DNA of 64,000 nt from Candidatus Undinarchaeales archaeon (GTDB lineage: Archaea > SpSt-1190 > JASMDC01), in the NCBI GenBank assembly GCA_030753015.1, contig JASMDC010000017.1, positions 1 through 64,000 on the forward strand, given 5' to 3'. Shown piece by piece: positions 34,786 through 44,016 of the stretch. Both the position numbers and the translations under genes were made by a program. Each line of letters begins with the position of its first letter. The first letter of the stretch is position 1. The notes under the pieces were generated by a model. The model had not been told where the DNA came from, did not search any database, and worked only from the letters and a program-made list of their open reading frames with translations.

Positions 34786-36891
34786 CTATCCCACCGATCC
34801 CCTTAGAGAATCCTTGTCCTGGAAGAACGGGTCGACGTCCCCTTCCTCCTCCATCTCCTCGTCAGCCTCCCTCTTCTTGCTCAGCGCCGTAAGCTTGGCG
34901 CTGATGATGTCCACGGGCTTGAGGAGCTTGCCCAGTAGATCGATCAGGACAGAGCTCACGGTCTTCCCCTTGGGCTTCGTTGCCTCGCCGCCTTCACCAT
35001 AGCCTGCCACCTGGGCTGCCAGACGTTCCGCTTCGATCTCCTCGTCGCTCTTTCTCCGGAAGGTCTTATAGAGACCGTCGCGCAGCGGTACGAGCGATCG
35101 GGTCAGCGAACCGAAGACCCCCCTGACCTGGGCTACTAGGCCGCTCTCCTCCTCATCGGCCTCAACCATCTCCGCCTCGGCCTCTATCTCCTCCTTGGTC
35201 TTCTCCCGCTCCGGAGTGAGGACCTTGCGGATCTGTACGACGAGCTTGTCCACCGGTGCGAACACCGAGCCCACGGTAAGTGCGATCCGTTTCAGGAGCG
35301 TGGGTCCCTGCTGGGTCTCATCGATCATCGACTCCATGCGATTCTCTTCGACCTTCATCCGCTCCATTTCCAGTTCTTCTTCGGTCTTGTCCCTATTCAG
35401 GCTGGCAAGCCCTTCGGTGATGGGGCGGAAGGTCTTGGCGATGGTGATGAAAATACGCCGGAAGTGGAGCTGGAGGGCCGACATCTCCTCCTCCTTGAGG
35501 ACGTTCCCGTACTCGTCACGCTCGACCTCCTCTTCCTCAGTAAGCGCTTTATGAAGTGCCTTGAAGCTTCGGATGAGCCCCTCGAAGGGATGGGTTATCT
35601 TAAACGCCACTGCCATAATCTTGGCACCGATCACGCTGGTCTCATTCTCCTCGCTCAGTACCTGATTGAGCTTCGCGGCCTGCTCACGCTCGGCCTCCAG
35701 CGCTGCCTGTTCATCGGGTGTCGGGAAGTACTTGTGTCGGGCCGCTGTTATCTGATTAGCCAGGGCGTTTGCCCGCGGCCTGATGGCGTGGGTCACTTTC
35801 AGAGCGACACCCTTGACTCGTCGTCCCACCTTCCTTTGCACGTTCTGGATAACTTGGATGCGGTAGAGGGCGTTGAGCACAAAGATGAGCCCGCCCAACG
35901 GCACGAGCGCAACACCGGCGACGATGTAGATGGACAGGTCGCTGATGAACGCGTACGCGACCCCACCCGCTCCGAGGAGCATGACGGCGCTCGCCATCGC
36001 CATCCCGGTCCGCACCTGACCGCTGTACTCGACCCACAAAGCCTCGCCCGTGGCGTTGAGTGCGAACCGATAGGTGTTCTTTTCGTGGCACTCCTTGAGC
36101 GAGGAGTACGCACGTCCGCAGTTCATGCACGCGACGACACCCGCTGGGACGACATGGGTCTGGCAGGAGGGGCATGCCGAGTATCCCTCCTTCGATGGTA
36201 CGGGGACATCGCACCCACAAGAGGGGCAGGTGTGTCGCTCCGACACCACACCATAACAATCGCAGAAATGCGATGTTGCCACCCGTGTCTTGGTGATGCG
36301 ATCCTTCTCGATGAGGACCTTGAAGACGCTAAGTAGCGTACGTTGGGGGATGTCCCACGTGTCCATGGTGATGTACAGTTGGCCGACGAACTCGTCCACC
36401 AACACATCGTTCGACATGAGGAAGTGGAATATCTTCCGTTTCAGGTCAGTGCGGAACCACGGTTGGGCGATCTCGTCGTAGAGATTATAGGGCAGGAAGA
36501 CGGGATCGAGCGTCGTGGCCTGCTTGTAACACGTGATCGTCTGCTTGATGGCGCCGTAATTGTAGTACGCTCTGCCGAGCAGGTACCATGCATCACCCGA
36601 TTGGGGGTCCTGTTGGATGGCGTTGTTCAGCGCGTTGATGGCATCCAGAGGTTTCTTGGCCTCGATGAAAGCAGTGCCGAGTGCAATCCAAGCTTCAACG
36701 AAGTCAGGAGTCAGGTTGGCAGCCGCTTGGAAGGCTTCGATGGCCTTGGGATAGTCCTGCTTACTCAGGAAGTCCTGTCCGACGGAATACTTGGCCTTGG
36801 CATAAGTGGTGTCCTTTGTGGCCTCATCGCGATAGTACTTGTAGGCGCTCTTCTCGCCCTCGACCGGTGCCACTTGGTTCCCTTGGTCCAT
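34786..36891 (-). CDS. TPR/zinc-ribbon membrane protein with six C-terminal repeats
   Basis: The 701-residue protein contains three tetratricopeptide repeats (about 31-133); a helical domain; a zinc-ribbon region with at least three CxxC pairs (about 207-271); two transmembrane helices (about 290-345); and about six 50-60-residue units. Each unit is an amphipathic helix (e.g. KVTHAIRPRANALANQI, KITHPFEGLIRSFKALH, TIAKTFRPITEGLASL) plus an acidic Glu-rich stretch. The units could lie along the membrane. GGGAGAG precedes ATG 36891. It may be a membrane platform for protein assembly. No family was recognised for the repeats. Confidence 0.72.
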   Translation of the reverse strand: MDQGNQVAPVEGEKSAYKYYRDEATKDTTYAKAKYSVGQDFLSKQDYPKAIEAFQAAANLTPDFVEAWIALGTAFIEAKKPLDAINALNNAIQQDPQSGDAWYLLGRAYYNYGAIKQTITCYKQATTLDPVFLPYNLYDEIAQPWFRTDLKRKIFHFLMSNDVLVDEFVGQLYITMDTWDIPQRTLLSVFKVLIEKDRITKTRVATSHFCDCYGVVSERHTCPSCGCDVPVPSKEGYSACPSCQTHVVPAGVVACMNCGRAYSSLKECHEKNTYRFALNATGEALWVEYSGQVRTGMAMASAVMLLGAGGVAYAFISDLSIYIVAGVALVPLGGLIFVLNALYRIQVIQNVQRKVGRRVKGVALKVTHAIRPRANALANQITAARHKYFPTPDEQAALEAEREQAAKLNQVLSEENETSVIGAKIMAVAFKITHPFEGLIRSFKALHKALTEEEEVERDEYGNVLKEEEMSALQLHFRRIFITIAKTFRPITEGLASLNRDKTEEELEMERMKVEENRMESMIDETQQGPTLLKRIALTVGSVFAPVDKLVVQIRKVLTPEREKTKEEIEAEAEMVEADEEESGLVAQVRGVFGSLTRSLVPLRDGLYKTFRRKSDEEIEAERLAAQVAGYGEGGEATKPKGKTVSSVLIDLLGKLLKPVDIISAKLTALSKKREADEEMEEEGDVDPFFQDKDSLRGSVG

Positions 36892-36989
36892 GTTCTCTCC
36901 CTGACTTTATTTGTTCGTACCTCTACCTATGCGTTGTGTATTGCCTTTGGTAACCTTTAAAAAACTACAATGGGGAATAACTACTGCAA

Positions 36990-37298
36990 GTGGCCGATAT
37001 ATGTAAGGTCTGTGGACTGCCTGAGGACCTTTGTGTCTGCGAGGCGATCGCGAAGGAGACCCAGAAGATCACCGTGAGAACGGTGACCCGGCGTTATGGG
37101 AAGAAGATTACGATAATAGAGGGCATTGAAGGCAAGCACATCGATACCAAGCAGCTTGCCAAGAAGCTGAAATCCTACCTTGCGTGTGGAGGCACTCTGA
37201 AGAAAGATTCTATCGAGCTCCAGGGTGCCCAGGCGCGCAAGGCCAAGGTGGCCCTCATCAAGTTCGGCTTCCCACCTGAGTCGGTAGTACTGACCTAG
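36990..37298 (+). CDS. Translation initiation factor aIF1 (SUI1)
   Basis: The 102-residue SUI1/eIF1 homolog has an N-terminal zinc motif (CKVCGLPEDLCVC), the RRYGKKITIIEGI region and CGGTLKKDSIELQG typical of the family. aIF1 binds the 30S subunit and controls start-codon choice. The start is GTG 36990, about 30 nt downstream of a TTTAAAAAA box. A small hairpin (37299-37313) follows immediately. Confidence 0.93.
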   Translation: MADICKVCGLPEDLCVCEAIAKETQKITVRTVTRRYGKKITIIEGIEGKHIDTKQLAKKLKSYLACGGTLKKDSIELQGAQARKAKVALIKFGFPPESVVLT

Positions 37299-37313
37299 AT
37301 GCCCTACGGGCAT
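37299..37313 (+). terminator. Small hairpin after aIF1 gene
   Basis: ATGCCC-TAC-GGGCAT forms a 6-bp stem with a 3-nt loop directly after the stop codon, between convergent genes. No long T-run follows, so it is a weak terminator or transcript-end stabiliser. Confidence 0.4.
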
Positions 37314-37352
37314 ACTCGGCAGTAAGGTCCCCCTACGCCCTAGGAACGGCTA

Positions 37353-38426
37353 TCACTTGAACAATTGAAAGAGCGACGCCGCCACTTCGAACGGATCAGT
37401 AGTGATTATGCTCGACCCGTACAGCTCCATCGCAGCTATATCCGAACTGGGATGGGCGGGATCTCCCCGGTCCACCAACCGGACCACGACTGGGAATCCT
37501 TCCCAGCGCGGATCATCGGGCGGTGGGATGGCGATGGCGAGGTTGAAGGCCCTGGTGCCGAGCTTGTGGAGATGATGGTCGAGCACGCGGAACACCGCTT
37601 CCTTCAGGGCGTCGGTTACCGTCGGGGAAAATAGAATGACCTCCCGCTCCTTGATGGGTGTGAGGTTCACGAGCACCCGCACGTCCCGCCACTCACGGCC
37701 GAGGCCCAGAGCATGCTGGAGATCGGACAGGTCGTCGAAGTAGTCGGCACCGTGCGCCTCCAGATAGCGGGCAGCAGCGGCTCGTAGGTGTTCAACGTGG
37801 GCGTAGTGGAGCCCTTTGGAGCACACGACCTGGGCATGACCGTGGATGATGGACGCCCCGCCCTTCCAGAGGCAGTTCCAGATTATTAGCACGTTCTTGG
37901 CATCTGGATCGAGCTGCCTGCACCGGTCGGCCCAGGCGAGAGCGCAGTCGATGTAGTCGGCCACCCGCTCAGAAGAGATGTGCAGGGGGTCGTGCTCATC
38001 GAACACGATCAGACCATGTAAACCGTCGTACTTGGCGATGTTCGATGCTGTGACACAATGCTTACCCTTCACGCGCCCGAACGGATCCTCAGGCGTGAGG
38101 TCGAGGGGCGTGCAGAATGGGCCTCCGCTGCTTCTCTTCACCTCATCTGACACGTCCCCGAGCGGCTTGGCGTCAAGTGGGCGATGGGCACGCAGGGGAT
38201 TGAACAACGAGCCCTCACCCACTACGGTGTTCATCACGTGGACTATTTGTTGTGACGTTACGGCTTCGATGCTCCCGAACCGGTTTGCCACCCATCCCTC
38301 CATCGGGGGAGGTACGCTCAGAGCCCCCGTGGATGATCGCACATCAAAGATACGCTCCCACCGCGCACGGTCGCCGGGGGACAACCGTTCGACGAGTCCT
38401 GGAAGGTCGAGGATGGTGGCAGCCAT
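37353..38426 (-). CDS. Galactose-1-phosphate uridylyltransferase-like (HIT superfamily) protein
   Basis: The 357-residue protein has the GalT/HIT-type active-site motif in IIHGHAQVV (H-x-H-x-Q), about residue 200, and the preceding WNCLWKGGAS strand. These enzymes transfer nucleotidyl groups through a histidine intermediate. Here the substrate is unclear, since no Leloir pathway genes are nearby. TATA-like CATAAAAG is centred 28 nt before ATG 38426, giving a leaderless start. It may feed sugar nucleotides to the surface glycosyltransferases. Confidence 0.75.
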   Translation of the reverse strand: MAATILDLPGLVERLSPGDRARWERIFDVRSSTGALSVPPPMEGWVANRFGSIEAVTSQQIVHVMNTVVGEGSLFNPLRAHRPLDAKPLGDVSDEVKRSSGGPFCTPLDLTPEDPFGRVKGKHCVTASNIAKYDGLHGLIVFDEHDPLHISSERVADYIDCALAWADRCRQLDPDAKNVLIIWNCLWKGGASIIHGHAQVVCSKGLHYAHVEHLRAAAARYLEAHGADYFDDLSDLQHALGLGREWRDVRVLVNLTPIKEREVILFSPTVTDALKEAVFRVLDHHLHKLGTRAFNLAIAIPPPDDPRWEGFPVVVRLVDRGDPAHPSSDIAAMELYGSSIITTDPFEVAASLFQLFK

Positions 38427-38515
38427 TCCCTCGATGAGGCCGACGTGACTTTTATGTGTTGGCGCCCCGGTCGCCGGTGAAACCCTTTAATTTCTTGGCA
38501 TTGATGAGCAGGCCT

Positions 38516-38776
38516 ATGGATGAAATCCCGATCGCCGCCATCGGCGAGAAGGCCAAGGACACCCTCAGGCAGGAGACAAGGCGCTTCTTGGAGATCGACC
38601 GAGAGATCAACCAGGCGTTCATGTTCGGCTTCATGGCCGGGGGCCTCCTGGGGATTGCCGTTGGCTACGCCCTGCACGAGCTTGAGATCCCGCAGGAAGT
38701 CGAGACCGCCAGTCAGTTCTCGTACGAGGACGTGGCGGAGGACATCAAGTCCCGGCTCCGCACGGCTCTGCAGTAG
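38516..38776 (+). CDS. Small single-TM protein
   Basis: The 86-residue protein has an N-terminal amphipathic helix, a Gly-rich transmembrane helix (about 32-50, FMFGFMAGGLLGIAVGYAL) and an acidic helical tail. The glycine spacing suggests helix packing or oligomerisation. ATG 38516 is 28 nt from TATA-like CTTTAA (38485-38490); earlier ATGs (38504, 38456) are less consistent. No family was recognised. Confidence 0.62.
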   Translation: MDEIPIAAIGEKAKDTLRQETRRFLEIDREINQAFMFGFMAGGLLGIAVGYALHELEIPQEVETASQFSYEDVAEDIKSRLRTALQ

Positions 38777-38908
38777 TGCCGAAGTCGGATGGGCATTCCC
38801 CTCGCTCGGCCGAAGCACCGCAGACCTTACTGTCATGCACTCCTATTTAGGATTGCCCTCTAGCGCCAAGGCTGCAAAATCGAGAATTGTTCGTGACGGA
38901 CCTTTCGC

Positions 38909-39529
38909 TCACCAGCCGCCTTCGCTGTCGCTCCATCCCTCGCTGGATTCGTTACTCCAGCTCTGCTGCTGTTCGGCCGGTTGCTCCTGCGGAGCGCTCT
39001 CCTGCGGAGGCGGTGCGGGGGGCTGCCCCGTATCGGGGTAATCGGCTCTTGCGTCGTCTTGTTCCGCGCTTTCCTGGGCGGGCTGGCCCTTGTACTGGTC
39101 GAGCTTCTGTTCCTCGGCCTTTCGTTCCTCGGCCCGCTCCTGGATGGAGAGCACGACGAAGATGACCATCCCGACGAGGGAGCCAAAGAAGGTGCCGATG
39201 CAAACGTAGAACATCTTGCCTGTTGTACCATCCCACTGGTTGCTAGCTTGGATGCAGGTCCGCTCGGTCAGCTGCGGAGTGGTATCGCCGTTGAGATCGG
39301 TACATGAACCCTCCCACAGCTGCGCCATGGTGTCGGTGAGGGTCCAGCAATCGGGATCGTTCTCCTTCGTGCACTCCTCCGGGCACTTCTTGTCGCTCTC
39401 TTTCTGGCACACAGCAGGGGCACCGCCGCCTTCACCACTTCCGCCCCACTCTTCCCACTCTTCCTCAGCTGCAACTCCTATCAGGAGAAGCGTTATTAGG
39501 ACGAACGTAAGAGTATATCGGCGGTCCAT
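38909..39529 (-). CDS. Type I membrane protein with Cys-rich ectodomain and Q/E/P-rich tail
   Basis: The 206-residue protein has a signal peptide (about 1-21), an acidic Gly-rich stretch, an ectodomain with six or seven cysteines (CxxE..CPEEC..C pattern), a transmembrane helix (about 105-128) and a cytoplasmic tail very rich in Gln, Glu, Pro and Ser. The tail is probably disordered. ATG 39529 lies about 27 nt after a TATA-like TATATAATTG; an upstream frame reaches 39553. Together with the surface proteins it supports an elaborate envelope. Confidence 0.65.
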   Translation of the reverse strand: MDRRYTLTFVLITLLLIGVAAEEEWEEWGGSGEGGGAPAVCQKESDKKCPEECTKENDPDCWTLTDTMAQLWEGSCTDLNGDTTPQLTERTCIQASNQWDGTTGKMFYVCIGTFFGSLVGMVIFVVLSIQERAEERKAEEQKLDQYKGQPAQESAEQDDARADYPDTGQPPAPPPQESAPQEQPAEQQQSWSNESSEGWSDSEGGW

Positions 39530-39576
39530 ATGTAGAAGGAAGGACGTCATCAATTATATATGAGCGTGTTCCGGGG

Positions 39577-40731
39577 CTATGGTATACCCTTTACGGGCAG
39601 GGAGGTACATCGCTTCTCCAACGTGCTCCAATCGGTCGCTAGAGGGGCGATCGTGGGTGCCGGTCGTGAGGAAATAACGCTCCGGATCTCGGTTGCTCGG
39701 TCAGCGCTCACCGGATGGGTCGAGGCCACCTCCATGAAGTCCTCTAGTAGGGTGTCGTCCGCTGCCAAGCGGTCGAAGAATCGGGGGAGACCGTCAGGAT
39801 CGAGCCTAGCGGCATAGAGGACCTCCAGGCCCACAGCGTCCGCATCCCGCTCCTGTTCCCTGCTGAACGCAAGGGCGGAGAGCTGGCCCGCGAGGGGTAC
39901 CAAGTCCACGATGTCCGAGTCGGTCCCGCTCATGATGATCGCCACCATGATCCTGATACCAGCGTTAGCGACCACGTTCCGCAGACCATGGCGTTCGGTC
40001 ACGTGGGCCATCTCGTGGCCGAGCACTCCTGCGACCTCGTGAGGGTCGTCGGTGACGTTAAGAAGGCCGTAGGTCACGAACATCCGTCCTCCTGGGAGGG
40101 CGAACGCGTTCACCATATTGGTATCGATGATGGTGAAGTTGAAGGTATATCGCTGGTCGCCCGATGCTGCCACGAGCCGATCGGTGACCTCCGCGAGGGC
40201 GGTATAAAGCTCTGTGTTCGTGCACTCGCCATAATTTCGAGTGATATCCCCGGCGGCAGCGGCCCCGAGCGATACCTCCCAGTCGACCGGGATCCTGTCA
40301 ACCGCCATATCGAGGAGAATGGGGACACCGGCATAGATTCCTGCGAGGAAAACAACGATGAATAGAACGAACAGGGCCAACGCCACCTTCTGCCCTGAAG
40401 AGTGCGCTTCCTTCGCCGATGCCAGCTTGTCGATCCGCTCGATAACAGATGGATGTGCGCCCGAGCTCCTGATGATGTCGGGGAGCGAGTCCTCGTTGAT
40501 GTAGATAAGGAGGTCCTTACTCAAAGCATGGCCCTTGAACACCCAGAACTCGTCATCGGGCCCAAGCTCCATGGTGACGGATCCGTACGTGAGCCGGAGG
40601 GGGCCCTGGTCCTTCATGGTAATCTCGATGGCCGAGGGGAGGAACCGCACTCTCACTGGTGTCGACTCGCCCTTCTCCCCCAGGCCGAACAAGGTGGCCG
40701 GGAGCTCGCTTCGGGGCTCGGCCATTACCAT
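39577..40731 (-). CDS. M48-family membrane metalloprotease
   Basis: The 384-residue zinc protease has HEMAH (239-243) as the HExxH site and a third ligand Glu near 294 in EQERDADAVG. A transmembrane helix lies at about 115-136; an N-terminal ~90-residue cytoplasmic domain of unknown type precedes it. The layout recalls HtpX/BepA-like quality-control proteases, but with one main anchor and an exterior catalytic domain. The first ATG is 40731; ATG 40725 is 28 nt from a TATA-like CTTAACG and may be used. Confidence 0.82.
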   Translation of the reverse strand: MVMAEPRSELPATLFGLGEKGESTPVRVRFLPSAIEITMKDQGPLRLTYGSVTMELGPDDEFWVFKGHALSKDLLIYINEDSLPDIIRSSGAHPSVIERIDKLASAKEAHSSGQKVALALFVLFIVVFLAGIYAGVPILLDMAVDRIPVDWEVSLGAAAAGDITRNYGECTNTELYTALAEVTDRLVAASGDQRYTFNFTIIDTNMVNAFALPGGRMFVTYGLLNVTDDPHEVAGVLGHEMAHVTERHGLRNVVANAGIRIMVAIIMSGTDSDIVDLVPLAGQLSALAFSREQERDADAVGLEVLYAARLDPDGLPRFFDRLAADDTLLEDFMEVASTHPVSADRATEIRSVISSRPAPTIAPLATDWSTLEKRCTSLPVKGIP

Positions 40732-40767
40732 ACCGATGGGGTGCGGAACGTTAAGTATGTTGCGCCG

Positions 40768-42231
40768 CTATGAGCTTTCCAGCAACCCGGTCCGCCGGTT
40801 GAAGTCCTCGATGAGCTCGTCGTACCGCTCGGCCATGTGCCAGCGGTCCGGCCAGTAATTTGGATCGTTCCACTGGGCATTGAGCTCGGCAAGGTCCTTT
40901 CCCTGCTGCTCGATCCACGTGAAGTACTTGAGGTTGTGGATACGCTTGCGGTCGTAGTGTCCGAGCTCCTTCATGAAGTCCGTCTTGAGGCCGTGGATAT
41001 CCCTGTGGAATGCCAAGATGGCGTCGTCGCGCGTGAATGGCCCGTTCTGGACATTCTGCTCCTCGAGACGTGAGCCGTACATCCCCATGGAGTCGGTGAA
41101 GATAGTGAAGAGGACATCGCTCTCGCCCAGCTCGAAGTACTTGGCAGCTTTGATGCACGTCATCATGTTGCTGATCGAGGATATGCCCAGTAGAGGGAGT
41201 TTGTCGATGAGCTCTTGGGAGACGCCCTGGTCCACAAGGTATTTCTTGCCGGCCTCCTCGTTGAAAAGACGCATGGCGTTCATTACCGGAACGTCGTCCA
41301 TAGCGACGATCATATCCGTGTTCTTCACATTGTGCACCCATGGGACGTGCTTGTCGCCGATACCCTCGATTCGGTGAGCGCCGAAGCCGTTCATGAGCAG
41401 TGTTGGGCACTGGAGGGCCTCGCTGGCTATGACCTTGGACGTGGGGTATCGCTCTTTGAGGTACTCGCCGGCACCGATTGTACCCGCGGACCCGGTCGCA
41501 ACGCAGTAGCCGAAGTACCTGTCCCCGGTGCGCATTTCCTTTTTCAACACGTCCTCGATCGCGTGACCTGTGACCTCATAGTGCCAGAGGGGATTGCCGG
41601 GCTCATCGAACTGGTTGAAGATGGTCAGGGCATCCCCGCTACGCCTGAGCTCCCAGCATTTATCATAGATCTCCTTGACGTTGGACTCGCACCCGGGCGT
41701 GGCGATGACCTCGCTTCCGATGGACTTGAGCCACTCGAACCGCTCCTTGCTCATCTCCTCAGGGAGGATGGCTACTGAGTGGCAGCCCATGAGGGAGGAC
41801 ACATAGGCACCACCCCGGCAGTAGTTCCCCGTGGAAGGCCACACGGCCTTCTCGTTGATCGGATCGAACTCCCCCGTGACCAAGCGGGGCGCCAGGCATC
41901 CATAGGCCGCTCCGACCTTGTGGGCGCCAGTGGGGAACCACTTGCCGACCAAGGCAATGATCCTGGTGTCGACACCAGTGAGCTCAGGGGGCATCTCCAA
42001 ATAATTGACGCCATTGAACCCACCGTTCGACATATCGTTCTTCCAGGAGATGCGGAAAAGATTAGATGAGTCCACGTCCCAAAGCCCGATGTCCTTCAGC
42101 TTCTGTGAGATCTTGTCTGGTACGAGGTCGGGATTCTTCATCTGCTTGAATGTGGGAAGGATTATGTTGCGCTCCCGGAATCTCTCGATGGTCTTTTGAA
42201 CCCGCTTCTCGTTGATGGTGATGTCCAGCAT
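40768..42231 (-). CDS. Fold-type II PLP-dependent enzyme
   Basis: The 487-residue enzyme belongs to the tryptophan synthase beta/cysteine synthase superfamily. The PLP Lys is probably K105 in PTGAHKVGA; STGNYCRGGA (133-142) binds the substrate carboxylate and ATGSAGT (about 240) the cofactor phosphate. It is longer than cysteine synthase and has an extended C-terminus (about 400-487). The reaction is not assignable; beta-replacement or beta-elimination on an amino acid is expected. A perfect inverted repeat overlaps its predicted transcription start (42239-42271), suggesting repression by a dimeric regulator. Confidence 0.8.
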   Translation of the reverse strand: MLDITINEKRVQKTIERFRERNIILPTFKQMKNPDLVPDKISQKLKDIGLWDVDSSNLFRISWKNDMSNGGFNGVNYLEMPPELTGVDTRIIALVGKWFPTGAHKVGAAYGCLAPRLVTGEFDPINEKAVWPSTGNYCRGGAYVSSLMGCHSVAILPEEMSKERFEWLKSIGSEVIATPGCESNVKEIYDKCWELRRSGDALTIFNQFDEPGNPLWHYEVTGHAIEDVLKKEMRTGDRYFGYCVATGSAGTIGAGEYLKERYPTSKVIASEALQCPTLLMNGFGAHRIEGIGDKHVPWVHNVKNTDMIVAMDDVPVMNAMRLFNEEAGKKYLVDQGVSQELIDKLPLLGISSISNMMTCIKAAKYFELGESDVLFTIFTDSMGMYGSRLEEQNVQNGPFTRDDAILAFHRDIHGLKTDFMKELGHYDRKRIHNLKYFTWIEQQGKDLAELNAQWNDPNYWPDRWHMAERYDELIEDFNRRTGLLESS

Positions 42232-42238
42232 GGGTGGT

Positions 42239-42271
42239 GTCCCCTACCCGCCAGAGCGGGTCGCAGGGGAC
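42239..42271. promoter_or_regulatory. Inverted-repeat operator or leader hairpin of the PLP enzyme gene
   Basis: GTCCCCT (42239-42245) pairs perfectly with AGGGGAC (42265-42271), and the inner CCCGC pairs with GCGGG. The minus-strand TATA-like ATTTATAG (about 42282-42290) puts the transcription start inside this palindrome. A repressor site is the simplest reading; an RNA hairpin in the leader is the alternative. Confidence 0.5.
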
Positions 42272-42704
42272 AACAGTGTTAACTATAAATGGGTTTTGCA
42301 CGAGCAGGTCCGACGTGATCTCACTAGCCCTGTACCGGTCCTATTGCCGCCAGTCGATTCGGCGATCCATGCATATCGGGCCCCACGTGCGATCATATGG
42401 GGATGGATGATGATAATGCTGAGGATGTGAGGGGGGCGGTCCTAGATGAAGGCGGAATCATACGCAGAGCCACTCGTTTACTGTACTGTAGGATAAAATC
42501 AAATAATTCATTATGATTTGCATAATTATCACGTAATTTTACTAATAACGGACAATTTGTAGCTATAATCACGCATGGGGCGTTTTTATCCCGAATACAA
42601 GACTGGCTTCCGGTGTCACGATTAGCGTAAAAAACGGGATAAGGGATGCCAATAAAGCAAATCAATTTAAAGGAAAACGCTATCGGGGAAGGCAGTGTGA
42701 TATC
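42272..42704. other. Intergenic region before the MC1 gene
   Basis: The 433-nt stretch has an AT-rich part (about 42475-42560) and the promoter of the MC1 gene (TATA-like TTTAAAGG at about 42664-42671). Reading frames here (the longest is 90 codons, minus strand) have no start signals and no familiar motif. No tRNA-like fold was seen. Confidence 0.4.
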
Positions 42705-42977
42705 ATGGCTGGAAATGTCAAGTACTTTGTTCTACAGCAGAACGGTAAGGACAGCAACCACGTCTTCTCCGGTAAGCAGCCCCGCGCCGCTGCCCTGAAG
42801 GCTGCCGCTCGCGGCTTCAAGAAGATCGAACTCCGAGAGCGCGGTGCCAAGCGCATCCATATCTTCGAGGGCAATGTGAAGGTCGTTGACGCGCCTCCGA
42901 ATGCCCCCTCCTGGATGCCGGCGAAGGTCAAGAAGGCCAACGTCAAGAAGCTCGGCATCAAGCGCCTCGACAAGTAA
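42705..42977 (+). CDS. Chromosomal protein MC1
   Basis: The 90-residue basic protein matches the archaeal MC1 family: KYFVLQQNGKDSNHVFSGKQ, PRAAALKAAARG and a C-terminal Lys-rich VKKANVKKLGIKRL. MC1 is a monomeric architectural protein that bends DNA sharply and compacts the chromosome. It is found in Methanosarcina, haloarchaea and some other archaeal groups. ATG 42705 is about 38 nt after the TATA box. A strong hairpin plus T-run terminator follows. Confidence 0.92.
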   Translation: MAGNVKYFVLQQNGKDSNHVFSGKQPRAAALKAAARGFKKIELRERGAKRIHIFEGNVKVVDAPPNAPSWMPAKVKKANVKKLGIKRLDK

Positions 42978-43000
42978 GTCCGAGACGCAAGGTTGCATTG

Positions 43001-43040
43001 GGGGTCGGGTCCATCCGGCCCCCTTCCTTGTTTTTTTTCT
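43001..43040 (+). terminator. Hairpin and poly-T terminator after MC1
   Basis: GGGGTCGG pairs with CCGGCCCC (43001-43022) around a short loop, and an 8-T run follows at about 43031-43038. Archaeal termination relies mainly on the T-run; this is the clearest terminator in the window, as expected after a highly expressed gene. Confidence 0.7.
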
Positions 43041-43081
43041 TATCCCCGCCCGGTCCTACTTGCAGTTATGAGAAAGTATTC

Positions 43082-43963
43082 TCAATGGCGTTTCCGCCAC
43101 TTCTGTTCTCTGGAATAGTACCAGATGCCCACGGCGATAGCACCAACGAAGAACCCCGCCTCGAGGATGTCCACGATGTTATACAGAGGCTCTAGAATGG
43201 AAGCGGGCTCTTCCCATTCGTCATTCTCCTCAGGCACGCAATAATACCTTTCCTTGTCGCATCGTTTGCCGCTTGAGCAGTGAACGTTGGATAGACAGCA
43301 TATGTTGCCCGCGAGGCAGCAGACGAAAACGCAGTTGCCCGAGGCGCACCTGCTATCATCAGCACACCGCTCTCCGGCATCGAGTAGGCGTAGGTGTGGT
43401 GGTTCCGTTGCGGTAGCTACTGTCGGTACGGGGGACGGTGTACTTCCTGCGACCTCGCTCGGTACCGGGCTGACCGCGACCGAGGGTGCAGGGGTCGGCG
43501 TAGGCTCCCGTTGATACTGGACGAGGACAAAGGAGTTCCCGAAGATTGTGATATCCTCGCAATAGCCGAGCCGCTGGGTGACACGGAGGGTGATGGTGTT
43601 CTCGCCCTTACCCAGATTATAATCGTGCGTACCGAGATCCCAGCGCATGTTGAAGTTAGAGCGTACGGTCCACCAGTCGGAATAGGTGCGCTCTCCAGGG
43701 ACGGGGACGCCGTTGACGATGACGTGGAGTCGCGGTGCATAGGTGCTCGACGCATGGATGTTGAGGGTGGTCGACTCGGGTCTCTCGGGCACTGTGAAGG
43801 GGATGGAGATTTCCGTGACGAGCTCGCGGTCCTCGGAGGTGCATTTGAAGGTCTTTGTGGGGGATCCCAGGTCATCGAACGTCATCTCGTCTTGGAACCA
43901 CTCCCCCGCAGCGTGGGTCATCATTACGAGGATGACGATGATCCAGACCGCGTTCCGGTGCAT
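43082..43963 (-). CDS. Type I membrane protein with beta-sandwich and cysteine-knot domains
   Basis: The 293-residue protein has a signal peptide (about 1-19), a probable beta-sandwich domain (25-150), a Pro/Thr/Ser linker (155-190), a dense Cys-rich knot (about 195-245, with CVFVCCLAGNICC) and a C-terminal transmembrane helix (about 263-280) with a basic tail inside. The knot resembles small disulfide-rich modules of secreted eukaryotic-type proteins. TATA-like TTATTAAG is centred 27 nt before ATG 43963. Confidence 0.72.
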   Translation of the reverse strand: MHRNAVWIIVILVMMTHAAGEWFQDEMTFDDLGSPTKTFKCTSEDRELVTEISIPFTVPERPESTTLNIHASSTYAPRLHVIVNGVPVPGERTYSDWWTVRSNFNMRWDLGTHDYNLGKGENTITLRVTQRLGYCEDITIFGNSFVLVQYQREPTPTPAPSVAVSPVPSEVAGSTPSPVPTVATATEPPHLRLLDAGERCADDSRCASGNCVFVCCLAGNICCLSNVHCSSGKRCDKERYYCVPEENDEWEEPASILEPLYNIVDILEAGFFVGAIAVGIWYYSREQKWRKRH

Positions 43964-44016
43964 GGCATTGACGTGTACGTTCTTCTTAATAAGACTGAGT
44001 CCCAGGGCATTCGCCC

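Noticed and set aside
42393-42665. 90-codon minus-strand gene in the gap before MC1
   Set aside because: It has no TATA-to-start spacing or ribosome site, unusual composition and no domain-like pattern.
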